Positions 1-8,811 of a stretch of DNA of 64,000 nt are shown piece after piece; the first letter of the stretch is position 1, and the number at the start of each line of letters is the position of its first letter. A model generated the notes under the pieces. It did not search any database. It was not told the origin of the DNA and saw only the letters and a program-made list of their open reading frames with translations. The stretch is taken from positions 3,348,001-3,412,000 of the forward strand of contig NZ_CP084703.1 of the NCBI RefSeq assembly GCF_020519665.1. Reading direction: 5' to 3'. The translations under genes and the position numbers were made by a program. This DNA is from Bacillus shivajii. Lineage in GTDB: Bacteria > Bacillota > Bacilli > Bacillales > Salisediminibacteriaceae.

Positions 1-377
1 ATTCATTTGGAACCCAATCTGGTAATGTCCCATATACTGTTTATATGGCGAAAGAGAGTTTTATAGATAAAGATGCGGAAACGATTGAAAAATTCACGCG
101 TGCTTTACATCGTGCTCAGAAATGGGTACATGAGCAGCCAGCAGATGTCGTTGCTGAATCGATTGCAGATTTTTTTGACGATACACCATTAGATGTCATT
201 GAGCAAGTTGTCATTCGTTACCGTGACCAAGGCTCATTTGCAGAGTCACCATTACTCCAAGAACAAGCTTGGTATCACCTTCAAGCCATTATGGAGGAAG
301 CAGGAGAACTTCCAAAAGAAGTATCCTATGATGATTTAGTTAATACCGAAATCCCTACAAAAATAATGAATGAGTAA
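1..377 (+). CDS. ABC transporter substrate-binding protein, C-terminal part (cut by window edge)
   Basis: The reading frame is open from base 3 to a stop at 375-377, so this is the last ~124 residues of a longer protein whose start lies outside the window. The motif GTQSGNVPY followed by a helical tail with RAQKWV and DVIEQVVIRYRDQG matches the C-terminal lobe of NMT1/SsuA/ThiY-type periplasmic-like binding proteins that feed NitT/TauT importers. It sits 27 bp before an ATPase gene and then a permease gene, forming one importer operon. In B. subtilis the ytlACD importer genes lie next to ytkD, as here (recalled synteny). The substrate is unknown; an amine, sulfonate or pyrimidine-like compound is possible. 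Confidence 0.85.
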   Translation, partial: SFGTQSGNVPYTVYMAKESFIDKDAETIEKFTRALHRAQKWVHEQPADVVAESIADFFDDTPLDVIEQVVIRYRDQGSFAESPLLQEQAWYHLQAIMEEAGELPKEVSYDDLVNTEIPTKIMNE

Positions 378-404
378 ATTAAAGGGTGAGAGGAGGAGTC
401 AGCT

Positions 405-1172
405 ATGGCACTATTAAAACTTTCCAATGTCGGAAAGACCTTTTTTTCAAAAGAAGCCGTCACTGTGGCAGTAAAAGACGTTAATTTTTCCGTTGAAAAA
501 GGGGAATTTGTTTCATTAATTGGACCTAGTGGGTGTGGCAAAACAACCCTCCTTTCCCTCATATCTGGATTATCTAAGCCATCGGATGGAACAATTGAAC
601 TTGCTGGAAAAGTGATCGATAAGCCAACACCTGAAACGGGTTACATGTTGCAACAAGATTATTTATTCCCGTGGCTGACAATTGAAAATAATATTACGCT
701 CGGTTTAAAAACGATGAAGGAACTGACAAATGAGAAGAAAATGCACGCTCGGTTCCTATTAGATCAAATGGGATTAGTTGATAAAGTCAAGGATTATCCA
801 AATGAGTTATCAGGCGGAATGAGGCAGAGAGTCGCCCTCGTTAGAATGCTTTCAACTGATCCGAAACTCCTTTTATTAGATGAGCCATTTTCAGCGTTGG
901 ATTACCAAACGAAACTGAAACTTGAAGATCTCGTTTTCACGACGATTAAAGAGCAGCAAAAAACAGCAATCTTAGTCACCCATGATATCGGTGAAGCCAT
1001 TGCAATGAGTGATCGTGTCATTTTATTAGGTCATAGACCAGGTACCATCGTAAAAACCTTCGAGACCCCTGAAGAATTAAAAACGAGACTCCCTTTTGAA
1101 GCTCGAAATCACCCGCTTTTCAACAAGTGGTTCCAAGACATTTGGAAGGAGCTGGAGTCCCTTGAACAATAA
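405..1172 (+). CDS. ABC transporter ATP-binding protein, NitT/TauT family
   Basis: This 255-residue protein is the cytoplasmic ATPase of the importer begun by the preceding gene. Walker [10 protein letters not shown] is at residues 40-48, the signature LSGGMRQR starts at 135, Walker B LLLLDE is at 155-160, the D-loop SALD at 163 and the switch histidine in VTHD at about 193. Length and spacing are those of SsuB/TauB/YtlC ATPases. The start ATG follows GAGAGGAGG. The 3' end overlaps the permease gene if the TTG start of that gene is correct, which implies translational coupling. The substrate cannot be told from the ATPase. Confidence 0.93.
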   Translation: MALLKLSNVGKTFFSKEAVTVAVKDVNFSVEKGEFVSLIGPSGCGKTTLLSLISGLSKPSDGTIELAGKVIDKPTPETGYMLQQDYLFPWLTIENNITLGLKTMKELTNEKKMHARFLLDQMGLVDKVKDYPNELSGGMRQRVALVRMLSTDPKLLLLDEPFSALDYQTKLKLEDLVFTTIKEQQKTAILVTHDIGEAIAMSDRVILLGHRPGTIVKTFETPEELKTRLPFEARNHPLFNKWFQDIWKELESLEQ

Positions 1173-1968
1173 ATTAAAACAAATGCATGAGGCACATATT
1201 CGCCGGCAAAAAAAAGAAAAACGTCTCATTCGCTTTACACAAATTAGCATCCTCATCTTATTTTTCAGCTTTTGGGAAATTGCTGCATCACAACGTTGGG
1301 TTGACCCGTTACTTTTTAGTTCTCCCTCGAGAGTATGGGATTTGTTTTTAACTCGAATTCAAGATGGTAGCTTATTTAATCATATTGGAATTACGTTATT
1401 TGAAACCGTTCTTGGCTTTTTACTTGGAACGTTTTTAGGAACGTTATTTGCCGCAATTTTATGGTGGTCACCATTCATTTCTAGAGTTGCTGACCCATAT
1501 CTCGTCGTGTTGAATTCGATGCCAAAAGTGGCTCTTGGGCCAATTTTGATCGTTGGACTCGGACCAGGATTTAGCTCCATCATTGCGATGGGGGCCCTTA
1601 TCTCGGTCATTATTACGACGATCGTTGTCTACAACGCCTTTAAAAATGTTGATGAAAATTATTTAAAAGTCATTCAATCATTTGGTGCGAGCAAAAGACA
1701 GTCCTTCTTCTCTGTCATCTTTCCCGCATCGTACCCTACGATTATTTCAACATTAAAAGTTAACGTCGGTCTCGCTTGGGTAGGTGTCATCGTCGGTGAA
1801 TTTCTCGTCTCAAAGCAAGGACTCGGGTATATGATCATTTATGGCTTTCAAGTGTTTAACTTCACGATGGTTATGCTATCACTCATAATCATCGCCATTC
1901 TTGCAACAATCATGTACCAACTCGTCGAACTACTCGAACGCAAACTCATCCCAAGCCACAGAAAATAA
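1162..1968 (+). CDS. ABC transporter permease, NitT/TauT family
   Basis: Inner-membrane permease of the same importer, a BPD_transp_1 protein with about six hydrophobic segments beginning at [17 protein letters not shown] and an EAA-like loop around [18 protein letters not shown]. The longest open frame begins at 1096, but that stretch lies inside the ATPase gene. A TTG at 1162 has AAGGAG ten bases upstream and gives a 268-residue protein overlapping the ATPase by 11 bp. The ATG at 1183 is an alternative. An imperfect REP-like palindrome and a bidirectional hairpin terminator follow the stop codon. Confidence 0.88.
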   Translation: MNNKLKQMHEAHIRRQKKEKRLIRFTQISILILFFSFWEIAASQRWVDPLLFSSPSRVWDLFLTRIQDGSLFNHIGITLFETVLGFLLGTFLGTLFAAILWWSPFISRVADPYLVVLNSMPKVALGPILIVGLGPGFSSIIAMGALISVIITTIVVYNAFKNVDENYLKVIQSFGASKRQSFFSVIFPASYPTIISTLKVNVGLAWVGVIVGEFLVSKQGLGYMIIYGFQVFNFTMVMLSLIIIAILATIMYQLVELLERKLIPSHRK

Positions 1969-1970
1969 AA

Positions 1971-2005
1971 CTGTCGGGGACCAGGTCTGGTACGATTTTG
2001 TGAAC
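1971..2005. repeat. REP-like palindrome remnant (GGACCAGGTC core)
   Basis: The 35 bases from 1972 match those from 36264 at 28 positions, including the core GGACCAGGTC and the right flank ATTTTGTGAACA. The copy at 36 kb is a perfect hairpin, while this one has lost pairing in the right arm. It lies directly after the permease stop codon. It belongs to the group of CCAGGT/ACCTGG-cored palindromes in this window. Confidence 0.6.
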
Positions 2006-2020
2006 ATTATTGACAATAAA

Positions 2021-2056
2021 AGAAGCCTGTGCATTCATTCGTATGCACAGGCTTCT
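2021..2056. terminator. Bidirectional intrinsic terminator
   Basis: A perfect 14-bp stem, AGAAGCCTGTGCAT paired with ATGCACAGGCTTCT, surrounds an 8-base loop. On the minus strand it is followed by TTTTATT. It separates the convergent importer operon (+) and the Nudix gene (-). Confidence 0.85.
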
Positions 2057-2074
2057 TTCATTCGTATAAATTTG

Positions 2075-2575
2075 CTAATCGCTTGTGATGAGGAAGTTTC
2101 GGCGTTCAATTTCTTGTAAACTGTTTGGCAACACATCGTCTTTCATAATAAAGCTATATTCATGGTTGGAACGAATATCTTTAGGTAACCTTTTTAAAAT
2201 TTTCGGCCCTTTCGTTTCGAAATAATTATTTTTCGTAATGAGATTATCGATGATTGCAAAGTACACATTTTTTATCACCGTTTCTTTTTTACCATCGACT
2301 TTATATTGACCGATATAATAAAGCTCTTTTACAGTACCACCTGTTTCTTCAAATACTTCTCGTTTTGCCGCTTCTTCTGCTGATTCTCCTTTCTCGATCT
2401 TACCTCCTGGAAACTCAAGTCCTCGTGACGGGTGAATCGTTAATAACCAGTTCCCACGATATTTACTCACGACCCAAACATGTTTCGGAGTTTTTGAGTA
2501 TGGATGGTCATCAGTCGAGAATGCTACTGTATTGTTGTAATAATCTTTGAAATTATATTCTAGTCCCAGGACCAT
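2075..2575 (-). CDS. ytkD: Nudix hydrolase, YtkD-like (8-oxo-dGTP / RNA 5'-pyrophosphohydrolase type)
   Basis: The Nudix box is complete: GGKIEKGESAEEAAKREV, then EETGG. The flanks FKDYYNNTV, KHVWVVSKYRGNWLLT and VKNVYFA, and the C-terminal SFIMKDDVLPNSL, match B. subtilis YtkD from memory. YtkD-type enzymes hydrolyse oxidised dGTP and other nucleoside triphosphates. The start is uncertain. The frame opens at a TTG at 2599; an AAAAGGAG lies only two bases before the ATG used here, while a CTG at 2569 would have ideal spacing and matches the homologue's N-terminus best. Adjacent to a YtlACD-like importer, as in B. subtilis. Confidence 0.85.
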   Translation of the reverse strand: MVLGLEYNFKDYYNNTVAFSTDDHPYSKTPKHVWVVSKYRGNWLLTIHPSRGLEFPGGKIEKGESAEEAAKREVFEETGGTVKELYYIGQYKVDGKKETVIKNVYFAIIDNLITKNNYFETKGPKILKRLPKDIRSNHEYSFIMKDDVLPNSLQEIERRNFLITSD

Positions 2576-2842
2576 CACTCCTTTTTCATTCGTCTGCAAT
2601 TTATCTATTCTTTATTTTAATGTTCTCATTCGTCAATGTCCAAAAAATAAAGAAACTTTTTGTAGAATTAGATAAATCGTCCCCTTCCACGCTCCATTAT
2701 TCCTATTTTGGTCTGTTTCTATGTTTATACGTCAAAAATTGTATCGCGGCTCATTTTATGAAGCATGGTCCAATGCGTTTCCCATGCGGAAGTTGTCTGA
2801 CCTTCAGTATTCGTCCATAATCTGTCTTTTAATTACTTTTTT

Positions 2843-2905
2843 AATCCTACACAATCGAGTCTGACTCAGTTGACCCGGAGTCAATTGTGGCGGACTCAAT
2901 TCTTG
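2843..2905. repeat. ~65-bp dispersed repeat, copy 1
   Basis: The reverse complement of this stretch aligns with 13123-13190: both carry ATTGAGTCC, then a second GACTCC/GAGTCC, GGGTCA, TCAGACTC and GGATT in the same order and spacing. It contains several GAGTC/GACTC inverted pairs. The 2600-3070 gap otherwise holds only the hom terminator; the short plus-strand frame at 2620-2820 is not convincing. Confidence 0.6.
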
Positions 2906-2989
2906 AATATGCAAGCGAAAAAGCGAGTAAAACACACCCATATATGTATAAATATTCAAGTAAACAAACATCACTAAAAGCATAAAGAA

Positions 2990-3010
2990 GACTCGGCAGT
3001 TGCCGAGCCT
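2990..3010 (-). terminator. Terminator of the methionine operon
   Basis: On the minus strand GGCTCGGCA-ACTGCCGAGtC forms a GC-rich hairpin followed by TTCTTTATGCTTTT, about 60 bp after the hom stop codon. Confidence 0.6.
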
Positions 3011-3070
3011 TCCAGTGAAAGGAGAAAGTCTTTGATCGTTTAATATTCGAATGAGGGGAACTAGCTTCAG

Positions 3071-4372
3071 CTAAAAAGAGACAATATTTTTTACATCACC
3101 ATGCAAATGCTTCAATACAATCTCTTGTTTATCGCCTAATACAGGATAAAACTGAATCGTCCCTTTCGCTAACCTTTGTAGTTCTACCAACTTCGCTATT
3201 TTTTCATAAACAACCGTTGCTCCTTTATGACCGTTTCTTGCAATCGAACAAAGTGGTTCTGCTCCAACATAATTTAGACAGTTTTCTAGTTTTCGGCCAC
3301 CTGTTACAAACCAAAGGGATCCCTCTGCTTCTGCTTCTACTGTAGTTTCGTTCGAATGAAAACCGTGATCATAAAACTCTAAAGATTCTTTTTGGTTCCC
3401 CTCATGCTTATTTGTTAATAAATTAACAGCATCTTCTACAACCGCGCTTGCCGTTGGATATTTTCCCGCACCAGGACCTTGTAGCATTACTGATCCAACA
3501 ATACTTCCTTCAATATGAACACCGTTGTTTTCAGCTTCCACACTGTATAGTGGATGATCGTTAAAAACAAAACTCGGTTTCACCGAAGCATGAACATCCT
3601 CACCAATCCTTCTTAATGAAGCGACATGTTTGATTCGTCCACTTAATTGATGGGCAAGAACGAGATCGTCGACACGTACTGAGCGAATTCCTACTGGCAC
3701 TTCATTCTCCCAAATTGGAGAACACCCGTAAATCCACCGTGATAAAATCTCTGTTTTAAATGACGCATCCCACCCGTCAACATCTTTATCAGGAACAGTT
3801 TCTGCAAATCCTTTTTCTTGTGCTTCTGATAACGCTTGGTCAAATGGTGCTCCTTCTTCTCGCATTTTACTTAAAATAAAGTTCGAAGTTCCGTTTAAGA
3901 TTCCTTCAAATCTTTCAATTGTATTCGTTTTTAATGTATGGCGTAACGTATTTAATAATGGAATGCCTCCTGCTACTGCTGCTTCGTAAAGCAAATGGCA
4001 ATTGTTTTCTTGAGCTGTTTTCTCCAGTTCTTCTCCATGTTTGGCTAGGAGCTCTTTATTTGCTGAAACGACAGAAACACCGTTTTTTAGTAGTTCAAGA
4101 ACATAAGGATAACCAGTTTGAGCATCAGGTGTTGCTTCAATTACAGCATCCAAGTTGTCAGCGGTCATAACTTCTTCAAGCGAGCTCGTCACGATCGTTT
4201 CACTACGTACATCCCGCTTTTTCTCTTCATTCTTCACAACGATATAAGGAACGGTCAGTGATTCACCTAAAATCGTCTTCAGTTTTTCTGATTTATGTTC
4301 TAACGTGCGATACACCCCTTCGCCAACAGTACCAAATCCGATGATTGCAAGTTTAAACGGCTGACCACTCAT
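3071..4372 (-). CDS. hom: Homoserine dehydrogenase
   Basis: Reduces aspartate-semialdehyde to homoserine, the branch point to methionine and threonine. The N-terminal Rossmann motif IGFGTVGEG begins near residue 10. The catalytic-domain signature is present (AAVAGGIPLLN, EGILNGTSNFIL, AEAQ-like SEAQEKGFAE, DVDGWDASFK). At 433 residues it is the length of Bacillus Hom; the C-terminal third diverges from a typical ACT domain. Its ATG overlaps the stop of the upstream ligase gene (ATGA), so the two are translationally coupled. As the last gene of an S-box-controlled operon it probably serves methionine synthesis specifically; a second general hom elsewhere in the genome would be expected. Confidence 0.93.
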   Translation of the reverse strand: MSGQPFKLAIIGFGTVGEGVYRTLEHKSEKLKTILGESLTVPYIVVKNEEKKRDVRSETIVTSSLEEVMTADNLDAVIEATPDAQTGYPYVLELLKNGVSVVSANKELLAKHGEELEKTAQENNCHLLYEAAVAGGIPLLNTLRHTLKTNTIERFEGILNGTSNFILSKMREEGAPFDQALSEAQEKGFAETVPDKDVDGWDASFKTEILSRWIYGCSPIWENEVPVGIRSVRVDDLVLAHQLSGRIKHVASLRRIGEDVHASVKPSFVFNDHPLYSVEAENNGVHIEGSIVGSVMLQGPGAGKYPTASAVVEDAVNLLTNKHEGNQKESLEFYDHGFHSNETTVEAEAEGSLWFVTGGRKLENCLNYVGAEPLCSIARNGHKGATVVYEKIAKLVELQRLAKGTIQFYPVLGDKQEIVLKHLHGDVKNIVSF

Positions 4373-6075
4373 ATTATCTTCCCCTCCGTTCTTTCGGGCA
4401 GCTTTTGAATTTCTTTTTCTTTTAATTGCCTACGTAATATTTTTCCGCTAATTTTTGTTTTTGGAAGTTCCTCGAGAACCTCAATCTCTCTAGGAGCAGC
4501 ATGAGCAGCAAGCTCACTTTTTACATACTTACGAATGTCTTCTAGGAGCTCAGAAGTATCCTCGTAACCTTCTCGCAAAGTGACGAATGCTTTAATAATT
4601 TCACCACGGACGTCATCAGGTTTTCCGATCACGCCAGCTTCGGCTACTGCTTCGTGTTCAATCAATTTACTTTCAATTTCAAACGGTCCGACTCTTTCCC
4701 CTGACGTGTTAATTAAATCATCATCTCGGCCGTGAAAAAATACATATCCTTCCTTATCTTGATAAGCGGTATCACCAGAAATGTACCAACCATTATCCGT
4801 AAAGTAAGATAAATATTTTTCTTTATTTTTCCAAATTTCTTTCATAAGTCCCGGCCATGGTGCCTTTATAGCGAGCTTTCCGATTTCATTTGCAGGGAGC
4901 GGTTCGTTATTTTCATCTAATATTGCGACTGTCACACCTGGAAAAGCGCGTCCCATCGAACCTAGTTTAATCTTTTGAGACGGGAAGTTAACGATCAAAT
5001 GGCCACCTGTTTCTGTCATCCACCACGTATCATGGATGCGCACATTAAACGATTCATATGCCCAGTGAATCACTTCAGGGTTTAACGGTTCACCCACACT
5101 TAGTAAATGACGTAAAGAAGATAAGTCATAGTTTTTATATACATTGCCTTCACTCATGAGCATTCGAAAAGCAGTTGGGGCACTGTACCAGATCGTTACG
5201 CCAAACCGTTCAATGAGTCGGTACCACTCCTCTGCACGAAACCGTTCCCCATGAATGACAACTGTCGCGCGGTTTAACCATGGGGCAAATACACCGTAAA
5301 TACTCCCTGTTACCCAACCTGGGTGCGATGTACACCAATACACATCATCATCGTGCACATCTAACACCCATTTTCCAGTGATGATGTGATGGGAGATGGT
5401 GCGGTGAGCATGCAATACACCTTTTGGCTTCCCAGTCGAACCTGACGTATAATGAATGAGCATTCCCGCTTCTTTATGAAGCCAGACAATCGGTTCTTCG
5501 TCTGTCTCAATATTGCTCCCTTCTTCACGCAACTCATCAATCGTCCACGTTTTAATCAGTGATGGAATGTCATTGGCAGGTACCCTTTTGCCTAATTCTT
5601 CATCAGTAATTAAATATTGTGCATCGCAATCGACCATTCTCTCTCTGACGGCATCTTCCATAAATGCTTCAAATAACGGACCGGCGATTGCACCTACTTT
5701 AATGGCTGCTAATATCGCAAAGTAACAGTCAGGAGACTTTGGTAGAAAAATAAAAACACGATCTCCGACATGGACGCCTTGCTTTTTTAATACATGTGCA
5801 TATTGATCGGTTATTTTTTTCACCTCAGAAAAAGTAAAGCGATCCTCTATTTCTCCATTAGTAAATAAAAGTGCCTCTTTCTCTCCATGCCCTTCTTCTA
5901 CGTGGCGGTCAATACATTCATAAGCAGCATTCCACTTTCCTAGTGGAGCCTTACTTAACTCGGATATCGCATCTTCCCAATGGAAGTTTTTTGCTGTGTT
6001 TTCATAGTTCTTTAAATGATGATCCCTGCTTTCTTGAGGGAAAATCACATTCTCTCTTTCTAATTTTGTTGTCAT
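4369..6075 (-). CDS. Acetyl-CoA synthetase-like AMP-forming acyl-CoA ligase
   Basis: An ANL-superfamily enzyme activating a carboxylate, most likely acetate, to its CoA thioester via an acyl-adenylate. The P-loop-like motif YTSGSTGKPKG, WWMTETGG (A5), YISGDTAYQDKEGYVFFHGR (A7/A8) and the catalytic lysine region ELPKTKISGKILRR (A10) are all present. The ATG at 6075 is preceded by AAGGAGG at 8 bp; the longer frame from 6093 would include that site. It closely resembles Bacillus AcsA. Placed between the importer genes and hom in the methionine operon, it could re-activate the acetate released by MetY to supply MetX. Propionate or a longer acid cannot be excluded. Confidence 0.85.
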   Translation of the reverse strand: MTTKLERENVIFPQESRDHHLKNYENTAKNFHWEDAISELSKAPLGKWNAAYECIDRHVEEGHGEKEALLFTNGEIEDRFTFSEVKKITDQYAHVLKKQGVHVGDRVFIFLPKSPDCYFAILAAIKVGAIAGPLFEAFMEDAVRERMVDCDAQYLITDEELGKRVPANDIPSLIKTWTIDELREEGSNIETDEEPIVWLHKEAGMLIHYTSGSTGKPKGVLHAHRTISHHIITGKWVLDVHDDDVYWCTSHPGWVTGSIYGVFAPWLNRATVVIHGERFRAEEWYRLIERFGVTIWYSAPTAFRMLMSEGNVYKNYDLSSLRHLLSVGEPLNPEVIHWAYESFNVRIHDTWWMTETGGHLIVNFPSQKIKLGSMGRAFPGVTVAILDENNEPLPANEIGKLAIKAPWPGLMKEIWKNKEKYLSYFTDNGWYISGDTAYQDKEGYVFFHGRDDDLINTSGERVGPFEIESKLIEHEAVAEAGVIGKPDDVRGEIIKAFVTLREGYEDTSELLEDIRKYVKSELAAHAAPREIEVLEELPKTKISGKILRRQLKEKEIQKLPERTEGKII

Positions 6076-6133
6076 TACGTAAACCTCCTTCATTGGGAAA
6101 TTGCATATCTATTTTCATGTCAATGTAAACTGA

Positions 6134-6889
6134 TTAAAGCGCCTTCTGAGTAGGTTCCTCAGCTTTCTTTTCAATTTCTAACGCTTTTAAAATTTTCTCT
6201 TTTATTTTTACTAACTCTGTATCCGTCTTGGAACGTGGTTTTTGCTTGCGAATCGTGAGGTTTTCATAAACGACACCTGGTTGACCTTTTAAAACGATAA
6301 TCCGATCACAAAGTGCCAAAGCTTCATCAATATCATGTGTGACAATAACCATTGTTGGACGATAACTCCCCCACAAATCAAGAAGCATATTTTGCAGTTG
6401 AATTTTCGTAAACGCATCTAACGCACTAAATGGTTCATCTAAAAGTAATGTTGATGGCTCAGTTACTAGTGCTCTTGCAATGGCTGTTCTTTGGGCCATC
6501 CCACCTGACAGTTGCTTCGGATAGTAGTGTTCAAACCCATTTAAGCCAACTTGTTTTAATAGTTTGATCGCTTTTTCCTTCTTTGCTTCTTTTTCACCTT
6601 CTAAACCGAAACAAACGTTCTCGAGAACGGTTAACCAAGGCATGAGGCGTGGCTCTTGAAAAATGATGCCGAGATCTTTTGTGACAGACCGTTTCTTTTT
6701 TCCATCGATTCGAATTGTTCCATCGTATCCGGTATCTAATCCAGAGATCGCACGTAAAATCGTACTTTTCCCACAGCCACTCGTTCCTAACAAACCAACG
6801 ATTTCACCTTTTTCAGCTTGAAAAGATACATCTGTCACCGCAATATCCCCTTTAAAGCTTCGGCTCACATTTTCTACTGATAAGCTCAC
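6134..6889 (-). CDS. ABC transporter ATP-binding protein, sulfonate/NitT-type (SsuB-like)
   Basis: Cytoplasmic ATPase of the importer embedded in the methionine operon. Walker A GTSGCGKST is at residues 35-43, a Q-loop lies in IIFQEPRLMPWL, then the signature LSGGMAQR, Walker [12 protein letters not shown] and switch VTHDIDE. The start is a GTG preceded by GAGGGGG, with 18 bp to the permease stop. The 251-residue length is typical. The neighbouring sulfhydrylase suggests an organosulfur substrate such as an alkanesulfonate or taurine, but no desulfonating monooxygenase gene is present here. Confidence 0.9.
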   Translation of the reverse strand: MSLSVENVSRSFKGDIAVTDVSFQAEKGEIVGLLGTSGCGKSTILRAISGLDTGYDGTIRIDGKKKRSVTKDLGIIFQEPRLMPWLTVLENVCFGLEGEKEAKKEKAIKLLKQVGLNGFEHYYPKQLSGGMAQRTAIARALVTEPSTLLLDEPFSALDAFTKIQLQNMLLDLWGSYRPTMVIVTHDIDEALALCDRIIVLKGQPGVVYENLTIRKQKPRSKTDTELVKIKEKILKALEIEKKAEEPTQKAL

Positions 6890-6907
6890 TAGAATGCCCC
6901 CTCTTCG

Positions 6908-7777
6908 TTATTTCGCGTTTGCATTTTCCATTTGATCTTGCCAATGTAATGCTTTTGTTTGATACTTCTTTAAAACCGTATCCGTTACTTTTCCGAGAAT
7001 CGCAAATAAGATGATACTTGCTAGAATGACTTCAGGCTGTAGCGTGTTTTGGCCGAGAACGAGTAAGTACCCTAACCCTTGACTTGCTCCCATCAATTCC
7101 GCGGCAACAACAAACATCCAGCCAAGCCCAAGACCACTTCTCAATCCAATAAAAAATGAAGGTAGCGATGCCGGTAAAATGATTCTGCGAACGAGTTGGA
7201 ACGTCGATAACCCGTATGCTTTACCTACTTCAATGAGCTTTCTATCAACAGAATGGATCCCACCGATGACATTTAAATAAACTGGGAAAAACACACCGAC
7301 AGCGATCAATGTGACTTTTGAACCTTCCCCAATGCCAAGCCATAAAATAAATAAAGGGACCCAAGCTAATGATGGAATGGCTCTAAGTGCTTGAACGGAC
7401 GGATCAACGATTGTCTCTGCTTTTTTACTCATCCCAACGACCGAACCGATTACAACTGCAATGAGCGTGCCCCATATAAAGCCCCAAAAAATACGATAAA
7501 GGGTAATTCCAGTATGCTGCCAAAGACTACCATCTACTCCCATCGACCAAATTGTACCGAGAATTGTCGTAGGGGCTGGAAAGAGATTTGAGTTAACAAA
7601 CCCAAACCTCGTCCCTAGCTCCCAAAACAAGAGAAGAACCGTTGGAAAAAGAAGAGATAAACTGAGAGTTCCCCAAGATGCTCTCTTTGTGGATCGCCCT
7701 TTTCCTTGAACGCCCTTTTTTATGTTTGCTTGTTTTTCCGTTTGTTTTTCACGAATTTCCTCTTGAGGAATCCCCAT
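6908..7777 (-). CDS. ABC transporter permease, sulfonate/NitT-type (SsuC-like)
   Basis: Inner-membrane permease with about six hydrophobic segments after a charged N-terminal extension of ~35 residues. The EAA-like loop is EVGKAYGLSTFQLVRRIILPASLP and the RAIPSLAWVPLFILWLG segment is characteristic of SsuC/TauC. The ATG at 7777 has AGGAGG seven bases upstream and is preferred over the GTG six bases before it. It lies 15 bp after the binding-protein gene and 18 bp before the ATPase gene, so the three are one transcriptional unit. Confidence 0.9.
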   Translation of the reverse strand: MGIPQEEIREKQTEKQANIKKGVQGKGRSTKRASWGTLSLSLLFPTVLLLFWELGTRFGFVNSNLFPAPTTILGTIWSMGVDGSLWQHTGITLYRIFWGFIWGTLIAVVIGSVVGMSKKAETIVDPSVQALRAIPSLAWVPLFILWLGIGEGSKVTLIAVGVFFPVYLNVIGGIHSVDRKLIEVGKAYGLSTFQLVRRIILPASLPSFFIGLRSGLGLGWMFVVAAELMGASQGLGYLLVLGQNTLQPEVILASIILFAILGKVTDTVLKKYQTKALHWQDQMENANAK

Positions 7778-7792
7778 TTTCACTCCTCCTTT

Positions 7793-8785
7793 TTAGTCAA
7801 TGACATTTTCAGCAAATGCAGGATCGATTAATGACTCGACTAACTTCTCGATATCATGCTCCTCATCCATGACACCTGCTTCTTGTAAAACTAGGCCCGC
7901 TTCTGTCAAACTGTCGACATGCTCACTTCCAGGAATAGGATTTGCAAAGTTATTTCTTTCAAGCTGTAAATCTGCAACTGACTCATCCATTTGTGCTTCT
8001 TTTGCCATTATTTCAACCGTTTCTTCTGGGTTTTCTAACACCCATTTACGCGCTTTTTCATAAACCTCGATGACTCTTTCAACTACTTCTGGATAATCTT
8101 CAGCAAACTGCTCTCGCACATTCAAAAAACCGTACGTATTAAAACTCGTTTCCCTAAAAAACAACTCAGCACCTGTTTCTAATTCTTGACGAGCCATGTG
8201 AGGGTCAAGACCTGCCCATGCTTCGACTTGACCTGTTGCTAAAGCATTCGCCCCATCACTATGTTGTAAGTTGATAACTTCCACATCATCTACTGTTAAA
8301 CCGTGCTCATTTAACGCGCGAACTAAGAAAATGTAAGGGTCAGTTCCAAGCGTTGCAGCAACTGTTTTTCCTGCTAAATCTTCGATCGATTGAATGTTTG
8401 ACTCAGGCGATGTCACTAGTGCCGTCCACTCTGGCTGAGAGTAAATATAAACATTTTTTATCGCTGCATTGTTTCCTTTAGCCATAAGGGCTGCCGCTCC
8501 AGCTGTTGAGCCAAAATCAATGCTATTACTGTTTAAAAATTCAAGTGCTCGATTGCTCCCTTGACTTAAAACAAATTCAATTTCTACGCCCTCTTCTGCA
8601 AATTCTTCTTCTAACCAACCAAACTCTTTCACTACTAAACTAGTCGGTGAATAATAGGCATAATCTAACGTGATTTCACTTGGTAATCCTTCGTCTGCTC
8701 CTGACGTAGAGGAGCTACATGCTGCGGTGATCAGTAAAGTGAAAACAGTAATGAAAAGGAATAATATATGCTTTCGTGTTATCAT
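7793..8785 (-). CDS. ABC transporter substrate-binding lipoprotein, sulfonate/NitT-type (SsuA-like)
   Basis: Extracytoplasmic binding protein anchored as a lipoprotein: the signal peptide ITRKHILFLFITVFTLL ends in the lipobox LITAAC. The mature part shows the SsuA/NMT1 pattern YYSPTSLVVKEFGWLEEEF, GSNRALEFL, DFGSTAGAAAL and LQHSDGANALATGQVEAW. The second of two ATGs is chosen because GGAG lies eight bases upstream of it and only two upstream of the first. It is 26 bp downstream of metY. Which sulfur compound it binds is unknown; aliphatic sulfonate is the usual family annotation. Confidence 0.9.
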   Translation of the reverse strand: MITRKHILFLFITVFTLLITAACSSSTSGADEGLPSEITLDYAYYSPTSLVVKEFGWLEEEFAEEGVEIEFVLSQGSNRALEFLNSNSIDFGSTAGAAALMAKGNNAAIKNVYIYSQPEWTALVTSPESNIQSIEDLAGKTVAATLGTDPYIFLVRALNEHGLTVDDVEVINLQHSDGANALATGQVEAWAGLDPHMARQELETGAELFFRETSFNTYGFLNVREQFAEDYPEVVERVIEVYEKARKWVLENPEETVEIMAKEAQMDESVADLQLERNNFANPIPGSEHVDSLTEAGLVLQEAGVMDEEHDIEKLVESLIDPAFAENVID

Positions 8786-8811
8786 CTTCATCTCTCCTCT
8801 ACGTTAAATTC

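Noticed and set aside
2620-2820. 66-codon plus-strand ORF after the Nudix gene
   Set aside because: No ribosome binding site, no recognisable motif, composition unlike neighbours; lies in repeat-bearing intergenic DNA.
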